Source: Oligoflexia bacterium (GTDB taxonomy: Bacteria > Bdellovibrionota > UBA1018). Taken from it: a stretch of 64,000 bases of DNA. Both the position numbers and the translations under genes were made by a program. Shown here piece by piece: positions 63,238-64,000 of this stretch (positions are counted from its first letter, which is position 1; each line of letters starts with the position of its first letter). The notes beneath the pieces were generated by a model. It was given only the letters and a program-made list of their open reading frames with translations. It ran no database searches and was not told where the DNA came from. Where the stretch lies: assembly GCA_031292385.1 (NCBI GenBank), contig JARLHE010000041.1, forward strand, positions 1 through 64,000, written 5' to 3'.

Positions 63238-64000
63238 CGGCTCATCGCCACTTTCTTCGGCATCATAATCACCACCGACCGGTTATTCGGCTGCAAATAC
63301 TTTTGAGCCACGCGTTTCACGTCTTCAGGCGTCACTTTCAAATACTTCGCCAAATCGCTCGCGTAGAGCGAAGGATCCCCGAGCACCGCGTTCGCGGTTC
63401 CCACCAACGTTCCCATTCCGTAAGGGGTTCTCACGCTGTCGATGAGCTGCACCGTGAGCTGCCGGACCGCGATGCGGATCTCCTCGGCGGTCACCCCCTG
63501 ATCCTGCACCTTGCGAATCAGTTCATCGAGCGCGACCTCGGCCTTGTCGGTCTTCACTCCCGACTTCATCGTTCCCGAAATAATGAAGAGACCCGGATGC
63601 GCCGGCGTGTAATTCTCGCTCGAAACGCCCAGCGCGATCTCGTGATCCTCGACCATCGCGCGCCAGCCGCGCGAGGTGGTTCCGGTGAACAAAATATTGG
63701 ACAGGACGTCGAGCGCGTACGAATCCTCATCCGCGGCCGACGTCACGTGATAGGCCTCCGCGAAGCGTTCCGATGACTCATCGTCGTAAAGCACCAACCG
63801 CCGCTCCTCGTTTTGCTCGGGCTCCGCGAAAATCTCGGGTACCGGAACGCCGACCCCGGGGATCGAACCGTAATGCTTGCGGATCAAGGCGAGCGTCTGA
63901 TCGGCCTTGATCGCGCCAACCACGACAATCGTCGCGTTTTTCGGCTGATAATGGCTTTTGTACCAGCTCTGCAAATCCTGCAGCGTCAGGCTCAAAACGT
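63234..64000 (-). CDS. M16-family peptidase, 3' part (cut by the window edge)
   Basis: The C-terminal ~255 residues of an M16 peptidase; the N-terminal half with the expected HxxEH zinc site lies beyond position 64000. The LQSWYKSHYQPKNATIVVVGAI segment (in part) and the RTPYGMGTLVGTANAVLGDP region resemble active M16 subunits such as bacterial PqqL/YmxG partners. It overlaps the downstream inactive paralogue by 4 bases. No start codon within the window can be trusted. Confidence 0.85.
   Translation of the reverse strand, partial: VLSLTLQDLQSWYKSHYQPKNATIVVVGAIKADQTLALIRKHYGSIPGVGVPVPEIFAEPEQNEERRLVLYDDESSERFAEAYHVTSAADEDSYALDVLSNILFTGTTSRGWRAMVEDHEIALGVSSENYTPAHPGLFIISGTMKSGVKTDKAEVALDELIRKVQDQGVTAEEIRIAVRQLTVQLIDSVRTPYGMGTLVGTANAVLGDPSLYASDLAKYLKVTPEDVKRVAQKYLQPNNRSVVIMMPKKVAMSR

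Overview
The window is a gene-dense (about 58 % G+C by eye) stretch of a Gram-negative bacterial chromosome with 66 protein genes, many overlapping by 4 bases (ATGA/GTGA), and no rRNA, tRNA, IS element, prophage or CRISPR that I could see. LPS-export genes (lptC/lptB), the Kdo pathway (kdsA/B/C), outer-membrane-type proteins and several lipoproteins show a diderm envelope. A mevalonate-type isoprenoid operon, a Gld-like ABC operon, a bactofilin and a sigma-70 with a long non-conserved region fit a Bdellovibrionota or other former deltaproteobacterial lineage. That placement is inference from gene content, not a database match.

Layout. 0.1-3.8 kb: an Old Yellow Enzyme, a secreted papain-like protease, a DUF1275 membrane protein and a beta-barrel protein. 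3.9-9.3 kb (minus): the macromolecular synthesis operon rpsU-yqeY-mpg-dnaG-rpoD, with a promoter, two intercistronic hairpins and a terminator. 9.3-14.6 kb (minus): the mevalonate operon (fni, HMG-CoA reductase, phosphomevalonate kinase, mevalonate diphosphate decarboxylase, mevalonate kinase), lacking HMG-CoA synthase and thiolase. 14.7-18.5 kb (plus): lptC (with an apparent LptA-like C-terminal part), lptB, rpoN and hpf. 18.5-22.2 kb: a beta-propeller lipoprotein, rimK, a small unknown gene and an nrnA-type DHH phosphoesterase. 22.3-29.7 kb (plus): a seven-gene unit of Gld-like ABC transporter parts, a DUF4340 protein, a YIP1 protein, a TIGR01777 epimerase and a coiled-coil protein. 29.8-37.2 kb (plus): an anchored zinc protease, a lipoprotein, nucleotide salvage genes (tdk, upp-like, hpt), a GHMP sugar kinase, a DUF429-like protein and two Opp/Dpp permeases. 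37.2-44.9 kb (minus): the isc operon iscR-S-U-A-hscB-hscA-fdx, running into an oligopeptide-binding protein and two MaoC/HadAB-like dehydratases. 45-46.2 kb: a PAS protein and a lipoprotein. 46.3-53.8 kb (minus): kdsB-pyrG-kdsA-kdsC-proB-proA-proC-psd. 53.8-60.5 kb (minus): a pseudo-receiver coiled-coil protein, a receiver-GGDEF cyclase, a metallophosphoesterase and a GH31 glycosidase. 60.5-64 kb: a membrane protein plus bactofilin (plus), and two M16 peptidase-family genes (minus), the second cut by the window edge.

How the genes work together. Much of the window serves the envelope: Kdo synthesis and LPS export, phosphatidylethanolamine synthesis (psd), isoprenoid precursors for lipid carriers, and secreted or anchored hydrolases. 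Information-processing control is also here, with both rpoD and rpoN, hpf, rimK and rpsU. The most unusual pieces are the cyclic-di-GMP/pseudo-receiver/bactofilin locus, the extended Gld-like operon, the apparent LptC-LptA fusion, and the compact palindromic promoters upstream of iscR and between rimK and its divergent neighbour.

No stretch over 300 bases lacks a gene. The longest gaps (1-136, 1223-1417, 44780-44953, 29724-29845) are described under features.
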